Positions 47,001 through 57,600 of a stretch of DNA of 64,000 bases are shown here, piece by piece. This stretch comes from Treponema vincentii. Lineage in GTDB: Bacteria > Spirochaetota > Spirochaetia > Treponematales > Treponemataceae. Each line of letters begins with the position of its first letter. Positions within the stretch are counted from its first letter, which is position 1. The notes below the pieces were generated by a model. The model did not search any database, was not told where the DNA came from, and saw nothing but the letters and a program-made list of their open reading frames with translations. The stretch lies in the NCBI RefSeq assembly GCF_010365865.1, contig NZ_CP048020.1, positions 1,674,001-1,738,000 of the forward strand, in the 5' to 3' direction. Made by a program: the position numbers and the translations under genes.

Positions 47001-48710
47001 ATGTCGGTTATTTCATCTTTTCTAGCGGTTTTATGCTCTGCGGTGCTGCTTTCACTCGGGATACCGAATGAATACCTGTATTTTGGGTCGGCTTTCTTCG
47101 GCGTTATTGCACTGATACCGTTATATACCGCCTTTTGCCGCTGCCCTGCACGACGACGCACTGCATTGATGTTCGGCGCAATGATAGCCCTTGTCCACCT
47201 GTGTTCAAGCTTTTGGCTGGCATATTTCGAAAATTTTGCAATTTTTACCCTCGGCGCTTCTACCGCCGCCTATTTGTTCCTCGGCTTCCTTTTCGGGCAT
47301 TGGTTTTATTATGCAATGAAGCTGCCGTTAGGACTACGCCCATTCGCCTTTGCCGGTTTGTGGACACTCTGGGAATGGTTTAAAGGCAGCGGCTTTGTCG
47401 CATATCCCTGGGGTAGCCTTTCGATGACGACATTATCGCTGCGTCCGCTCATTCAAATAGCCGATATTACCGGCGTATGGGGAATTACCTTCCTTGTTGC
47501 ATTGATTTCCGCGCTCCTTGCAGAAATAATCAGGGCAACGGCAAAATTAACCACCGGTTTTTCCAAGCCGCACGGCAGACCGTTGCTACGGCCGCTGGCA
47601 TTTACGGCTGCGTTGTTAATACTGATCAACGGGTACGGACTTTTCCGCATATATCAAAAAAGGACGCCACAGCAAAACCTCCATCTTGTGTTAGTGCAGC
47701 AGAACACCGACCCGTGGGGCTACGGCCTCGATCTGTTTTTTGATAACCTGTATGACACCCAAAAACTTACCGAAAAGGCAATTAGCGAATCTCCGGTTAA
47801 ACCCGATCTTATCGTATGGAACGAAAGCAGCCTTGCATACGGCTACGACCAATTTCAAGATTATTATAGGCGGCTTCCCTTTAAAGAGTCCTTCACCGAT
47901 TTTTTGCAGCGGATGGATATACCGATTCTAACGGGTTCTCCGCTTTTACAGGATGCCGAAAGAGAAAAATATTCGAATGCCGTCTATCTTATTGCGCCTG
48001 ACGGAACGGTGCTCGACACTTATTCAAAGATACAGCTGATCTGCTTTGCGGAATACATTCCCTTTATTGACCATCCGTTCGTGCAGCGTTTTTTTGACTC
48101 ACTAGTCGGTTTTTCATCAGGATGGGCGCCGGGAACGGAATATAAAGCGATGGCATTCACCGCGCAAAACGGAAATGATATCCGGTTCGCCGCGCCCATC
48201 TGTTTTGAGGATGCCTTTCCAACGCTCTGCGCCGATTTGCATAATCAAAAAAGCAATATCCTGATTAACCTAACGAACGATTCATGGTCAAAAACGGCGA
48301 GCGCGGAATACCAGCATTTTGCCGTCGCCTATTTCCGTGCAATTGAACTGCGAACGCCGCTTGTCCGCTCTACCAACGGCGGCTTTACCTGCGTTGTTGA
48401 TCCTGCCGGAAACGTTACCGCGAGCCTTCCGCTCTTTACTGCGGATGCATTGAGCGTTTCCGTACCGATCTATCCGTACCGCCGGACTTTTTATGCACAA
48501 TGGAAGGACTGGCTGCCCGCGCTTTTTTTAGCGATTGCGCTTATCTCCGCTGCAGCATACCGGTTTAGCCCCGCGTTTTGTAAAAAAGCGGTGGTGTATA
48601 TGGAACATCCGCTCGCACGGCTCTCCCGCGCCGCACGAAAAAAGCGACAACAAAAACGGCTCTGGAAAAAGGTATGGTTTAGAAAACGGCGGAAATCGGA
48701 CGCATTATAG
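47001..48710 (+). CDS. lnt: Apolipoprotein N-acyltransferase
   Basis: 569 residues. Six to seven N-terminal membrane helices (about residues 1-215) precede a nitrilase-type domain. The triad is visible as Glu in LIVWNESSLAYG, Lys in YSKIQLICFAEYIPF and Cys in FAAPICFEDAF. It adds the third acyl chain to lipoproteins in the inner membrane, in keeping with the many lipoproteins of this genome. A basic tail (RKKRQQKRLWKKVWFRKRR) ends the protein. Confidence 0.95.
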   Translation: MSVISSFLAVLCSAVLLSLGIPNEYLYFGSAFFGVIALIPLYTAFCRCPARRRTALMFGAMIALVHLCSSFWLAYFENFAIFTLGASTAAYLFLGFLFGHWFYYAMKLPLGLRPFAFAGLWTLWEWFKGSGFVAYPWGSLSMTTLSLRPLIQIADITGVWGITFLVALISALLAEIIRATAKLTTGFSKPHGRPLLRPLAFTAALLILINGYGLFRIYQKRTPQQNLHLVLVQQNTDPWGYGLDLFFDNLYDTQKLTEKAISESPVKPDLIVWNESSLAYGYDQFQDYYRRLPFKESFTDFLQRMDIPILTGSPLLQDAEREKYSNAVYLIAPDGTVLDTYSKIQLICFAEYIPFIDHPFVQRFFDSLVGFSSGWAPGTEYKAMAFTAQNGNDIRFAAPICFEDAFPTLCADLHNQKSNILINLTNDSWSKTASAEYQHFAVAYFRAIELRTPLVRSTNGGFTCVVDPAGNVTASLPLFTADALSVSVPIYPYRRTFYAQWKDWLPALFLAIALISAAAYRFSPAFCKKAVVYMEHPLARLSRAARKKRQQKRLWKKVWFRKRRKSDAL

Positions 48711-48915
48711 GCTTTTCACTCCTGCATTTTCTCTAAGCCACTGACAAATTTAATGGAGATTCATTTTCTGAACTTATCGACCGCACAAACTTTCGATATA
48801 CAGAAAGCCCCTATCGAAAAACGGCAAAAACTGATAAACTGATCACAATTGATAAGAGTCCGCATTTTCAAAAATAGTAATATCGGATACAAAAGTTTTT
48901 ATGGGAGATATAATC

Positions 48916-50097
48916 ATGAATACACCAAACCAAAATCCCGCACGGGAGATACCCTTTTTTAGGCCGTCGTTCGACCGCAGGGAAGAAGAAGCGGCAATCC
49001 GCGTGCTGCACTCAGGCTGGTTGACGACCGGCAAGGAAACGCTCGCCTTTGAAAAAGAGTTTGCCGATATGGTACATAGCCCGTACGCACTTGCAGTTAA
49101 TTCCGCGTCAAACGGATTGATGCTCGCAATGGAAGCCTTCGGAATCGGCAAGGGAACCAAAATACTCACCAGCCCGTACACTTTTGTATCGACTGCAACC
49201 AGCGCCTTGCACCTCGGCGGAGAAGCGATCTATGCGGATATCGAAGCGGACTCCTACAGTATCGATCCTGAAAAAATCGAAGATAAACTCAAGCAGGATA
49301 AAAGCATTAAGGCGATTGTGCCTATCCATATCGCAGGGAACCTCTGCAATATGAAGGCGATTAACAGCCTCGCCAAGAAATACAACGTCGCGGTTATCGA
49401 GGATGCAGCCCATGCCTTTCCTGCAAAAACAGCGGACGGCTACGGCGGCACCTTCGGCGATGCGGGCGTGTTCTCTTTTTATGCCACCAAAACCATCACC
49501 ACCGGAGAAGGCGGTATGATCTGCGTCCGCAATCCCGAAGCGGCGGAACGCATTAAGCTGATGCGCTCCCACGGTATCAACCGCACAATATGGGATCGCT
49601 ACACCGACAAACACGCCAGCTGGCAATACGATGTCGTTGCGGAAGGCTATAAATGCAACCTGCCGGATATTTTATCGGCAATCGGCAGAGTACAACTGCA
49701 AAAGGCGGAAGAGTTTTACCGGAAACGGAAGCTCATCGCCGAACGCTTTACCCACGCCTTTGAACCGCTCGACTTTTTTCAAGTTCCACCGGACGGAGAC
49801 GGCAATGCGTGGCACCTCTACCTCCTCCGCATCGTACCGGAAATGCTTTCCGTCGGCAGGGATGACTTTGCCCGCGCGCTGCAGGAACGGGGACTCGGTA
49901 TTTCAGTCCACTTTATCCCCCACTTTGAACTGACCTTCTTGAAAGAGCGGTACGGGCTGCGCGCACAGGACTTCCCCAATGCCGCGGCGCACTATGCGCA
50001 GAGCATCAGCCTTCCGTTCTGGCCGGATATGACCGATGAGGATGTGCAGTATGTCATCGATACGGTAATCGATACCGCAAAGAAGTTCCGCAAATAG
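48916..50097 (+). CDS. DegT/DnrJ/EryC1/StrS aminotransferase
   Basis: About 393 residues from the ATG at 48916, which sits 9 nt after GGGAG. It is a PLP-dependent sugar aminotransferase. The PLP-binding Lys is in FYATKTITTGEGGM, with the supporting DAAHAFPA and HSGWLTTGKET segments. It makes amino-sugars for surface polysaccharide or glycan. No other nucleotide-sugar gene is adjacent, so the product cannot be named. Confidence 0.93.
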   Translation: MNTPNQNPAREIPFFRPSFDRREEEAAIRVLHSGWLTTGKETLAFEKEFADMVHSPYALAVNSASNGLMLAMEAFGIGKGTKILTSPYTFVSTATSALHLGGEAIYADIEADSYSIDPEKIEDKLKQDKSIKAIVPIHIAGNLCNMKAINSLAKKYNVAVIEDAAHAFPAKTADGYGGTFGDAGVFSFYATKTITTGEGGMICVRNPEAAERIKLMRSHGINRTIWDRYTDKHASWQYDVVAEGYKCNLPDILSAIGRVQLQKAEEFYRKRKLIAERFTHAFEPLDFFQVPPDGDGNAWHLYLLRIVPEMLSVGRDDFARALQERGLGISVHFIPHFELTFLKERYGLRAQDFPNAAAHYAQSISLPFWPDMTDEDVQYVIDTVIDTAKKFRK

Positions 50098-50159
50098 GAA
50101 CCGACTTTTGAGATATCCCCACAGTTTTCAAAAAGCAGGAATTTGACAGGAAGTTTGAT

Positions 50160-52292
50160 ATGATAGAACAATTTGTTTCGGATATGAGCTTTGAGGGGCA
50201 GCAGTATGCGGTGATTGTCCGTGCTCCCGTACCGTCGGGAATTGTTTCCGCCGTGCATCTGCCGCCCTTACCCGAAGGCTATGCCTTTTACGGAGCAGCG
50301 CAGCTGCCTGCTCAAAAAACGATCGACATATTCGAACATTCGCTTCCTCTTTTTGCAGCGGACGAGATAAACTATAAAGGACAAGCAGTCGGAATCCTCA
50401 CCGGTGATAATGAGGCGGCGCTTGAGGCACTGCGGAAGGATGTCACAATAGAACTGGAGCCGATACCCGAAGACAGCTTTGAAGCAGGGCGGCCGCATAC
50501 GCTGTTCGACTATCCTATCGTTGCACGGGAGGTGCGTACTGCCGGAGATATTGATTCAATCTTTGAAACAGCCGCTTCAACCGTATTCTCATCGCTCAAA
50601 ATAGCTTCGCAGTATGCAGCCCGTTCGGAACCGTTTTCCGCCGTTACGGTGTTCCGCGAGGACGGACTTGACATCTATGTGCCTACCCAGTGGCCGTTTC
50701 ATGTCCGTACTGCGGTAGCAAAAGCGACCGGGCTTGCGGAAGAAACTGTTGTCGTGCACCCAACCCAAACCGGCGAAACATTCAATGAGCTTTTATGGTT
50801 TCCGTCCCTCCTCGCCTGTCAGTGCGCCGTTGCAGCGGTGCTGCAGCGGAAAACCGTTTCGCTCAACCTGTCAGCGGAAGAGAGCAGAGCAGCCGCACCT
50901 AAAACGCCGGAGATGATTATCGAACATCAATCGGCGCTGTCCGATACTCATTCGATTGCCGCAATGCAGATTTCGATTATTGTCAACGCCGGCGCCTGCT
51001 GTCCGCTTATCGGCAACATACTCAAGCAAATGGCCGCCGCTGCATTAGGGCCGTACACCGTACCGAACTACCGGATCGAGGTGCGGGCATCAAAAACAAC
51101 GGGAGGTCTTATCGATATTCTCGAAGGATGGGGCGACTACTACGTGTCAAACGCACTGGAAAACCACATCAACAAAATTATTCAGGATTACAATCTCTCT
51201 CCGGCAGAATGGCGCATACAAAATATGTCGGACAATTACGGCACCGTTTTTTCAAGCCTCTTCGAACTTTTGACCGGCAAAAGCGATTTTATCTGTAAAT
51301 ATGCCGCGTATAATGTTTTTAACCGAGGCAAAACGGATAAACGGGACGGGCGGTGGCGCGGTATCGGATTGGCAGCGGGCTTCCAATACAGTGGATGCGC
51401 CGCAGACTTCACGTATACGGCAGAACTGACACTGGACGTTCACAATCGGCTTTTTATTAAGGCGGAACCGGCGGAAGACAATGTAAAAAGAGTCATCAGG
51501 AAGCTGGCTGCCAAAAAACTGAACATTGCCGAATCCGATATTACCTTTGCAGGTCTTACGACTGCAGATATGAACGAGTCCGGACCCGCAACTGCCGACA
51601 ACACCGCCGGTATCGTTCTTCCCCTCGTTGAGCAATGCCTGCACGATTTACAGGAGCAGCGATTCCGCAATCCGCTGCCGATCAGTATTTCGAGAAGTAC
51701 CCGCACCCCGCACCCGGATGCCTCACAACCTAATACCTCGCAAGCCGATGTTTCACAGTCCGATGTTCCGCCGCTCGATACTCCGCAGCCAAATGTTTCA
51801 TCGATAGAAAATAAAACAGAAAATAAAACCGGCAAAAATAGTGTTCCGTTTATAGCCAAAACGCCCGCTGCCTGTATTATCGAACTTGAACTGGATACGG
51901 TTTGCTATGAAATACAAATCCGGAAAGTGTGGTTCGCATGTCATCCCGGAAAAATCTATGAAAAAAAGCAGGTTCTCAACTATCTGCGTAAAAATATTGC
52001 CGCGGCATTATCACGTACCGCAAAGGAAGCGCTCCCCCAGTCGGAAGCCGAGGATACTCCCCTCCCCTATTCGGAATATCGGATGATACTGCCGACTGAA
52101 ATGCCGCCTCTTTCCGTGGATATTCCAGAACGGGGAAATTCGATGAGTGCTTTCGATTCATGTGCGCTGAATATAGTGCCCGCTGCCTATCTTGCGGCGT
52201 TAAACCAAATACTGCTGCGTGTTCCGACGCGGATAGATACGCTGCCGATCCGCACTGAACGCTTATTTAAAGCGTTAACGGGGAAAAAATAA
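50160..52292 (+). CDS. Xanthine-dehydrogenase-like molybdopterin subunit, divergent
   Basis: 710 residues. It aligns with the large molybdopterin subunit of the xanthine dehydrogenase/aldehyde oxidase family (hammerhead domain first, about residues 1-110). The usual cofactor motifs are not recognisable: the GGGFGGK loop reads TGETFNELLW, and the RGFG motif reads EGWGDYYVS. A low-complexity Ser/Asp/Pro/Gln-rich insert lies at about residues 515-565. The FeS and FAD subunits follow with 1-nt spacing and an 11-nt overlap. The complex may oxidise an unusual substrate or have lost molybdenum chemistry. Confidence 0.75.
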   Translation: MIEQFVSDMSFEGQQYAVIVRAPVPSGIVSAVHLPPLPEGYAFYGAAQLPAQKTIDIFEHSLPLFAADEINYKGQAVGILTGDNEAALEALRKDVTIELEPIPEDSFEAGRPHTLFDYPIVAREVRTAGDIDSIFETAASTVFSSLKIASQYAARSEPFSAVTVFREDGLDIYVPTQWPFHVRTAVAKATGLAEETVVVHPTQTGETFNELLWFPSLLACQCAVAAVLQRKTVSLNLSAEESRAAAPKTPEMIIEHQSALSDTHSIAAMQISIIVNAGACCPLIGNILKQMAAAALGPYTVPNYRIEVRASKTTGGLIDILEGWGDYYVSNALENHINKIIQDYNLSPAEWRIQNMSDNYGTVFSSLFELLTGKSDFICKYAAYNVFNRGKTDKRDGRWRGIGLAAGFQYSGCAADFTYTAELTLDVHNRLFIKAEPAEDNVKRVIRKLAAKKLNIAESDITFAGLTTADMNESGPATADNTAGIVLPLVEQCLHDLQEQRFRNPLPISISRSTRTPHPDASQPNTSQADVSQSDVPPLDTPQPNVSSIENKTENKTGKNSVPFIAKTPAACIIELELDTVCYEIQIRKVWFACHPGKIYEKKQVLNYLRKNIAAALSRTAKEALPQSEAEDTPLPYSEYRMILPTEMPPLSVDIPERGNSMSAFDSCALNIVPAAYLAALNQILLRVPTRIDTLPIRTERLFKALTGKK

Positions 52293-52293
52293 T

Positions 52294-52773
52294 ATGAGAA
52301 TACGATTTAATCTGAATAACCAAGCGGTAGAGATTGAAACCGATGCCGATGAGCGATTGTCAGACGTGCTGAGGCGGGATTTCGGCCTGCTCAGCGTGAA
52401 GAAAAGCTGTATGCAGGAGACCTACAATTCCTGTACGGTGCTCTTAAACGATCATGCGGTGCCGTCCTGTATAATTCCCATCTTTGCCGTATCGGGGCAG
52501 AATATTATTACATTTGAAGCCTTTAGCACTACGCAGGAATATAAAGATATTACCACCGCGTTTGAAAAAGAAGGCATTACGCTGTGCGGTTTTTGCTCTG
52601 CGGGTACCCTTTTAACCGCTCACAGTATTGTGCAAAAACACTGGAACCCCACCGACGAACAAATACGCGATGCCTATATCGGAACCGTGTGCCGGTGTAC
52701 CGATATTGTTTCGATCACCGCAGCGTTAAAACAGGTATGCAGATCAAGGAGGAGCAAGCGGCATGAAAAATAA
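52294..52773 (+). CDS. Xanthine-dehydrogenase-like [2Fe-2S] subunit lacking one cysteine
   Basis: 159 residues. The N-terminal ferredoxin-like domain should hold one [2Fe-2S] cluster with C-x4-C-x2-C. Here the segment is SCMQETYNSCTVLL, so the second ligand is Tyr (TAC). The C-terminal helical domain keeps both pairs for the second cluster (CGFCSAGT and TVCRCTDI). Electron transfer through the first cluster is therefore doubtful. Translation is coupled: it starts 1 nt after the molybdopterin subunit stop and overlaps the FAD subunit by 11 nt. Confidence 0.85.
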   Translation: MRIRFNLNNQAVEIETDADERLSDVLRRDFGLLSVKKSCMQETYNSCTVLLNDHAVPSCIIPIFAVSGQNIITFEAFSTTQEYKDITTAFEKEGITLCGFCSAGTLLTAHSIVQKHWNPTDEQIRDAYIGTVCRCTDIVSITAALKQVCRSRRSKRHEK

Positions 52774-53611
52774 TTATATCGTCAATACCGCAAAAAGCAT
52801 GGCAGAGCTGTATACGCTGATGCAGAACAATACCGACATTACCCCGCTTGCCGGCACCACGGGATTGCTCAAAGATTGCCATACCGACCGTTTCCTCTTG
52901 CCGGAATCGATTTTATTCCTAAAGAATCTTCCCGAACTTGAAACCATCGCAAAACGGGAACGCTTCATAGACTTCGGCGCAGCCGCAACCCTCAATACCA
53001 TTTTAGAACTGGGAGAAAAAAACGTACCGCAAATTCTCTATCAGGCGATTTCCCTCGCGGCCAATCCCGGTGTCCGTTCACTTGCAACCATCGGCGGAAA
53101 CATCGCGCAAGCGCCCATGCAAAATTCCTGCCTTATCCCGTTAATCGCGCTCGATACCAAAATCGAAATACGGACACGGAAGGAAACATTTTGGATGCCG
53201 CTGATTCAGTATTGCGACGAAAGCAGCACTGTACTGCGCCAGAGCCCGCATATTATCCTCCGTGTGCGCGTTCCCTTTGAAGAATGGACTATTTCATATT
53301 ATAAGCGGCTTCGACCGATCGGTCATATTACTACCGATACCGCCTCTTTTGTATTTATGGCTCGCACACAGAAAAACCTGCTTTCCGATGTTAAACTGCT
53401 GTTCGGCAGCACTCAGCTGATAAAAAGTAAAGAGTTTGAAAACCTTTTAACCGGAAAGGGGCTCCCCATCGACCGGCGAAGCGTCGGCGCATTGATGAAA
53501 GAAACCGAAGATATTTTCAGCGATACCTTTTCCGCTGCGGAGATATCCGAATTCCAAAAGGCGTGCTTTTTCAACTTGATTGAAGAGAGTATCTACTTAC
53601 TGACCAATTAA
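52763..53611 (+). CDS. Xanthine-dehydrogenase-like FAD-binding subunit
   Basis: 282 residues, the normal size of the medium subunit of CO dehydrogenase/xanthine dehydrogenase type enzymes. The FAD loop is LATIGGNIAQAPMQNSCLIP, with LIALDTKIEIRTR following. An early GGTTLL-type loop reads PLAGTTGLLKD. The CO_deh_flav C-terminal domain covers the last ~110 residues. It is the third gene of the unit. Confidence 0.85.
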   Translation: MKNNYIVNTAKSMAELYTLMQNNTDITPLAGTTGLLKDCHTDRFLLPESILFLKNLPELETIAKRERFIDFGAAATLNTILELGEKNVPQILYQAISLAANPGVRSLATIGGNIAQAPMQNSCLIPLIALDTKIEIRTRKETFWMPLIQYCDESSTVLRQSPHIILRVRVPFEEWTISYYKRLRPIGHITTDTASFVFMARTQKNLLSDVKLLFGSTQLIKSKEFENLLTGKGLPIDRRSVGALMKETEDIFSDTFSAAEISEFQKACFFNLIEESIYLLTN

Positions 53612-53655
53612 GCGTACATTGTATCAGAGTTGCTTCTCATGCTAGTATCAACATT

Positions 53656-54555
53656 ATGTTACGGCATACAATACTTTTTATATTACTACTATCCGCCTAC
53701 ACCGCTACAGCAACGAATACACACATACAAGGCCGTATTCCTTCTCCGCTGTACGGTATAACGCTTGATGATGTTTCAGAGCATTCTATCACAGCTATCA
53801 TAGATGCAATTAAAGCACTACCGGTAAAACCGACAGCACGTATTGTTATTGATGCTGACAAAAAGCCGGCTGATTTTGTTTCACTTCTCGCCGGTATTCA
53901 CGAAGTCGCGTATATTATGCTTTGCCCATGCGATTCGTATGATATGGCTTTTTATAAAACAGCCGAATCCTATAAGGCGCGTTTTGCCGAATGTGTGGCA
54001 TATCTCACGCCGTACGTAGATATTTGGGAAATCGGAAATGAAGTCAACGGAGAAGGATGGTTGGGCGATTCGGAGAAATTGATTGCCGAGAAGGTTTATA
54101 CGGCGTGGAAATACATACATCAGCAAGGTTTTGCAACGGCACTTACCGCATATATGGCTGATCCGGATTCTCAAAGTATAACAATGGAGGACTGGCTTTT
54201 AAACTATATTCCACCTGATATGCGGAATACACTTGATTATGTATTAGTCAGTTACTATGACGATGATAATGACGGTAAGCATGAAGAATGGCAGAATATG
54301 TTCAAAAATCTGTATACTATGTTTCCTAATTCTTTGTTTGGATTCGGTGAATGCGGGTTTGCAAAACCACACAACGCAGGAAAAACCTTCAATACCCAGG
54401 CAGATAGATATTATCGTATGCTCCCCTATAACCACCGCTATATCGGCGGCTATTTTTGGTGGTATTGGCAGGAAGACTGTATTCCTCATAAACAAAATTC
54501 GCGCTGGAACAAAATAGCCGATAATTTTTTGTGGATGAAAGAACAATACCGCTAA
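53656..54555 (+). CDS. Secreted clan-A glycosidase-like protein
   Basis: 299 residues. A signal peptide (cleavage near TATATN) is followed by a TIM-barrel-like sequence with the two clan GH-A landmarks. The acid/base Glu is in DIWEIGNEVNGEGW and the nucleophile Glu in FGFGECGFAK. A Trp-rich strand (GGYFWWYWQED) suits sugar stacking. It resembles hydrolases of the GH5/GH39/GH113 type, but the substrate cannot be assigned. It ends at a strong bidirectional terminator. Confidence 0.7.
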   Translation: MLRHTILFILLLSAYTATATNTHIQGRIPSPLYGITLDDVSEHSITAIIDAIKALPVKPTARIVIDADKKPADFVSLLAGIHEVAYIMLCPCDSYDMAFYKTAESYKARFAECVAYLTPYVDIWEIGNEVNGEGWLGDSEKLIAEKVYTAWKYIHQQGFATALTAYMADPDSQSITMEDWLLNYIPPDMRNTLDYVLVSYYDDDNDGKHEEWQNMFKNLYTMFPNSLFGFGECGFAKPHNAGKTFNTQADRYYRMLPYNHRYIGGYFWWYWQEDCIPHKQNSRWNKIADNFLWMKEQYR

Positions 54556-54572
54556 ACAAGACAATACAAAAA

Positions 54573-54609
54573 GGGCACCGTTAAAAACTTCCGTTGATTA
54601 ACGGTGCCC
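54573..54609. terminator. Bidirectional terminator between convergent genes
   Basis: Perfect 12-bp inverted repeat GGGCACCGTTAA / TTAACGGTGCCC with A/T-rich tails on both sides. It serves the glycosidase-like gene (plus) and the surface lipoprotein gene (minus). Confidence 0.85.
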
Positions 54610-54629
54610 AAAACTTTTTACCAAAACTT

Positions 54630-57600
54630 TTATTTTACATATTTCACGACACGGTATATGCTGCCCGGTGTATAACCTACCGCCGCCTTCCATGTTGTTA
54701 CACTCGCAGGAGCAACGGCAACACAAGCACGTGCATCGCCGGCACGATGTTTCATTGCAGCAGTCATAATATTCCATGCACCTTTTTCATTTTCAGTGCC
54801 ATTAGACTTCCATGTTTTTACCAAACCGGCATCGTAATACGCAATTTGAATGCCGTCATACGCATTTGTTTTACTCAAATATGCAACGTAGGGGATTGTA
54901 CCGTCCATCGTAAGCTCTACCCGTGAACCGTTTTCCGCAACGACAACGCTTTTTTCGAAAGTATAAGCGGCAACGGTAGTTCCCGTATTTTTATTTGTAG
55001 ACTTTGTATAGCAAATCTGCCCTTTTGTATTGCGGAACACAATGTGCAAATAACCGGCAGAGTCGAATTGTGCAGCAAAGTAATCTTCAGCACGCCCCGT
55101 ATTAACATCGCCTGCGGGGAGTACCTTTTGTACTTTCCAATTTGCAGCTGCTGTAGGTGTTTCGGCATCTGCTCGTGCAAGCCGCAGCGTACCGGTATCG
55201 ACATCGGCATAGATAACGACCGGCCTGTTTTTTTTGTCCAACGCAAGAGCGCAGTATTCGGCTGTACCACCGGTACGTTGAAGCCCGTTTTCGAATTGAC
55301 TATTCGAAAGTACCGCAACAGTACCGACTCTCTTTAAATTAGGATCGGGTGGTAGTACATCCGGGAGAGTACTGCCGTCCAAATCTACCCATGCTATTTC
55401 ACTGCAATTATTTTTATTATCTGCAGGCTCCTGCCATTCGTCCTCACCATTGTGGGAAGTAATATCCGCATCCGTCGTTCCCGACAGAACCGATGAGTAC
55501 TTAACGGATGCTGCCATAGTATCATAATACGCTATATGTATGTTATTATTTTTCCTTGCAATACGGAAGTTCTTAAACTGCTGTAATTGCTTTTGGTGAT
55601 AAAAAAGTTCAAACCGATATATTTTCCCGCCATTACTATGAAAAAATTTCAAATCCGGCGCATTGGCATCATAGCAGTATAAGCCTCCTGCTCCGTAGAT
55701 GTTCGCCTTCCAGTTTGCTATAGCACCTGCATGATAATTAGCGGAATATAAAATATTTACCGCATTCGCGCCATTCACGCTTATCGCAGCCTCTTCCGGC
55801 GGATCATATCCCCAATAAACGGATTGAGGCGCGCCGCCTAACTTTGAGTAGTATACTTTGGATTCGGAGTAATTGCTAAATGCTGCATATAAATCTCCGT
55901 TAGAACCCATCGCCATACTCGGATATTTCGGATTATTGCTGCCTGCGAAATCCTCATCGTCTTTCCATACATCGATTGTCAAATCGTCAGTCCAATATCG
56001 AGTTTCCGGACGGTTTTCAATATCCTGCCGGTTATAGGGCTTGCTGTTGTTACTCTTATTGTTAATAGCTTCTACCGCCGGTTTTGGTCCGGTACCGTCA
56101 GGATCAACAGTAATAACAATCGGACCGGACTTTGCTGCAGCAGGAAGTGTAAACTTATTACTTGCTACAGCTTGTTCACTCGTTATATTCGGAATTTTCA
56201 CTTTTACGGCGACGCCTGTTCCGCCAAGATTAAATCCTGTAACCGTTACCGTATCACTGTGCAGCAGGTTGTAAGCACCCGATGTGGAACGGTTGGTATT
56301 ATAGGTGTCCGGACGTTGTAAGCTCATAATGAAAGGCACAACGTTTACATTCGTTTTCGCTTCGTTTGCATTATAGCCGTACACAAAAACGTCGTTTACA
56401 TCAACGGGAACGTTGTTTTCCAGCGTTACTTTATTACCGGATACGCTTGCAAGGCGGGTAAGATATTGCTTTTCACCTTTTGTGAATACAACAAATTGTC
56501 CCGGATTTTTATCGGTAAAAACATCGTTTTGTGCAGAGTTTTCGTTTGCTCTGTTAACGCCCGTTACGGCATTAGGCATATTCGCTTTGCTGTCCGACGA
56601 TACGGTTGTTCCGTCGTTTACGGTTATTTTAATTTCTTGTGCGAGACCGACGTTCGTTGTTTTTTCAGTATCCCAATCCAAAGTCCATTTGACGTAATAG
56701 CCGAGATAGTCGGCGCCAAGCTTTTCAACGGTCAATACGGCGCCGTCTGAAGCCATAGTTCCCGCCGTCCACTGAGAACCGGTACCGGAAAGCGTAGCCG
56801 ACAAGGTTTTACCGGGCAGCACCGCAGTAACCGTATGTATCTTAATATTGTCGTAAGCAAAACCGCGCAAAGTAACTTTCCCTGAAACGGACGAATAACT
56901 GTTATTATCCGACGTATTAGCGGTAAGGCCTGTAACGGGAGCAATTTCCACGTGTCCGTTTTCACCGCTGCCTTCATACAAAGAGTTCAAAGAATTATTA
57001 TTCGAATCTTTGCCTTCTCCGTTCCAATAGAACGGAAGCATGACCACCTTAGGCGGATTATTGTCAAGCGCATCAAAGAGCGTATTGATTTTAATTTGGG
57101 CAAAAGAGCTCTTTTCAAGCGGGGTTGCGCCGGTCGGTGTACAGCCGCCCTGTGCACTATCCCACAGTTCCAAAACCAATTCCGTTGTCGTTCCAACCGG
57201 AGTGTTGCCGATTGTTTGCAAGTCGGTTGCGCTCAATGTTATGTCGCCGTTGCCGATATTTTTCATATCATGCCCGGCTAAAACAGCATTGTTGTATTTC
57301 AGACTGTATTTAACCTGTCCCTGTCCGCCATCAAAATTCACCTTTATTTTCGAGTGAGTTTTATCTTTAAATGCAAATTTGCTGCTTGTAAAAGTTCCGA
57401 TAAAATCGAGATCGGAATTTAAAGAACCCGAAAGAGTTCCGTCGGAGAACTTTTCCGCGCCGCCTATTTTGGTAACAAGCGTTATCGAACTCACTGTGAA
57501 AGCCTTATTTTTTACCCGCACATCTTTTTGAGCAGAGTAAACGTTACCGCCATGATCGGTTACGGTGTAAGTGAGTTTACCCTTGCCGTCGGGTATGGTT

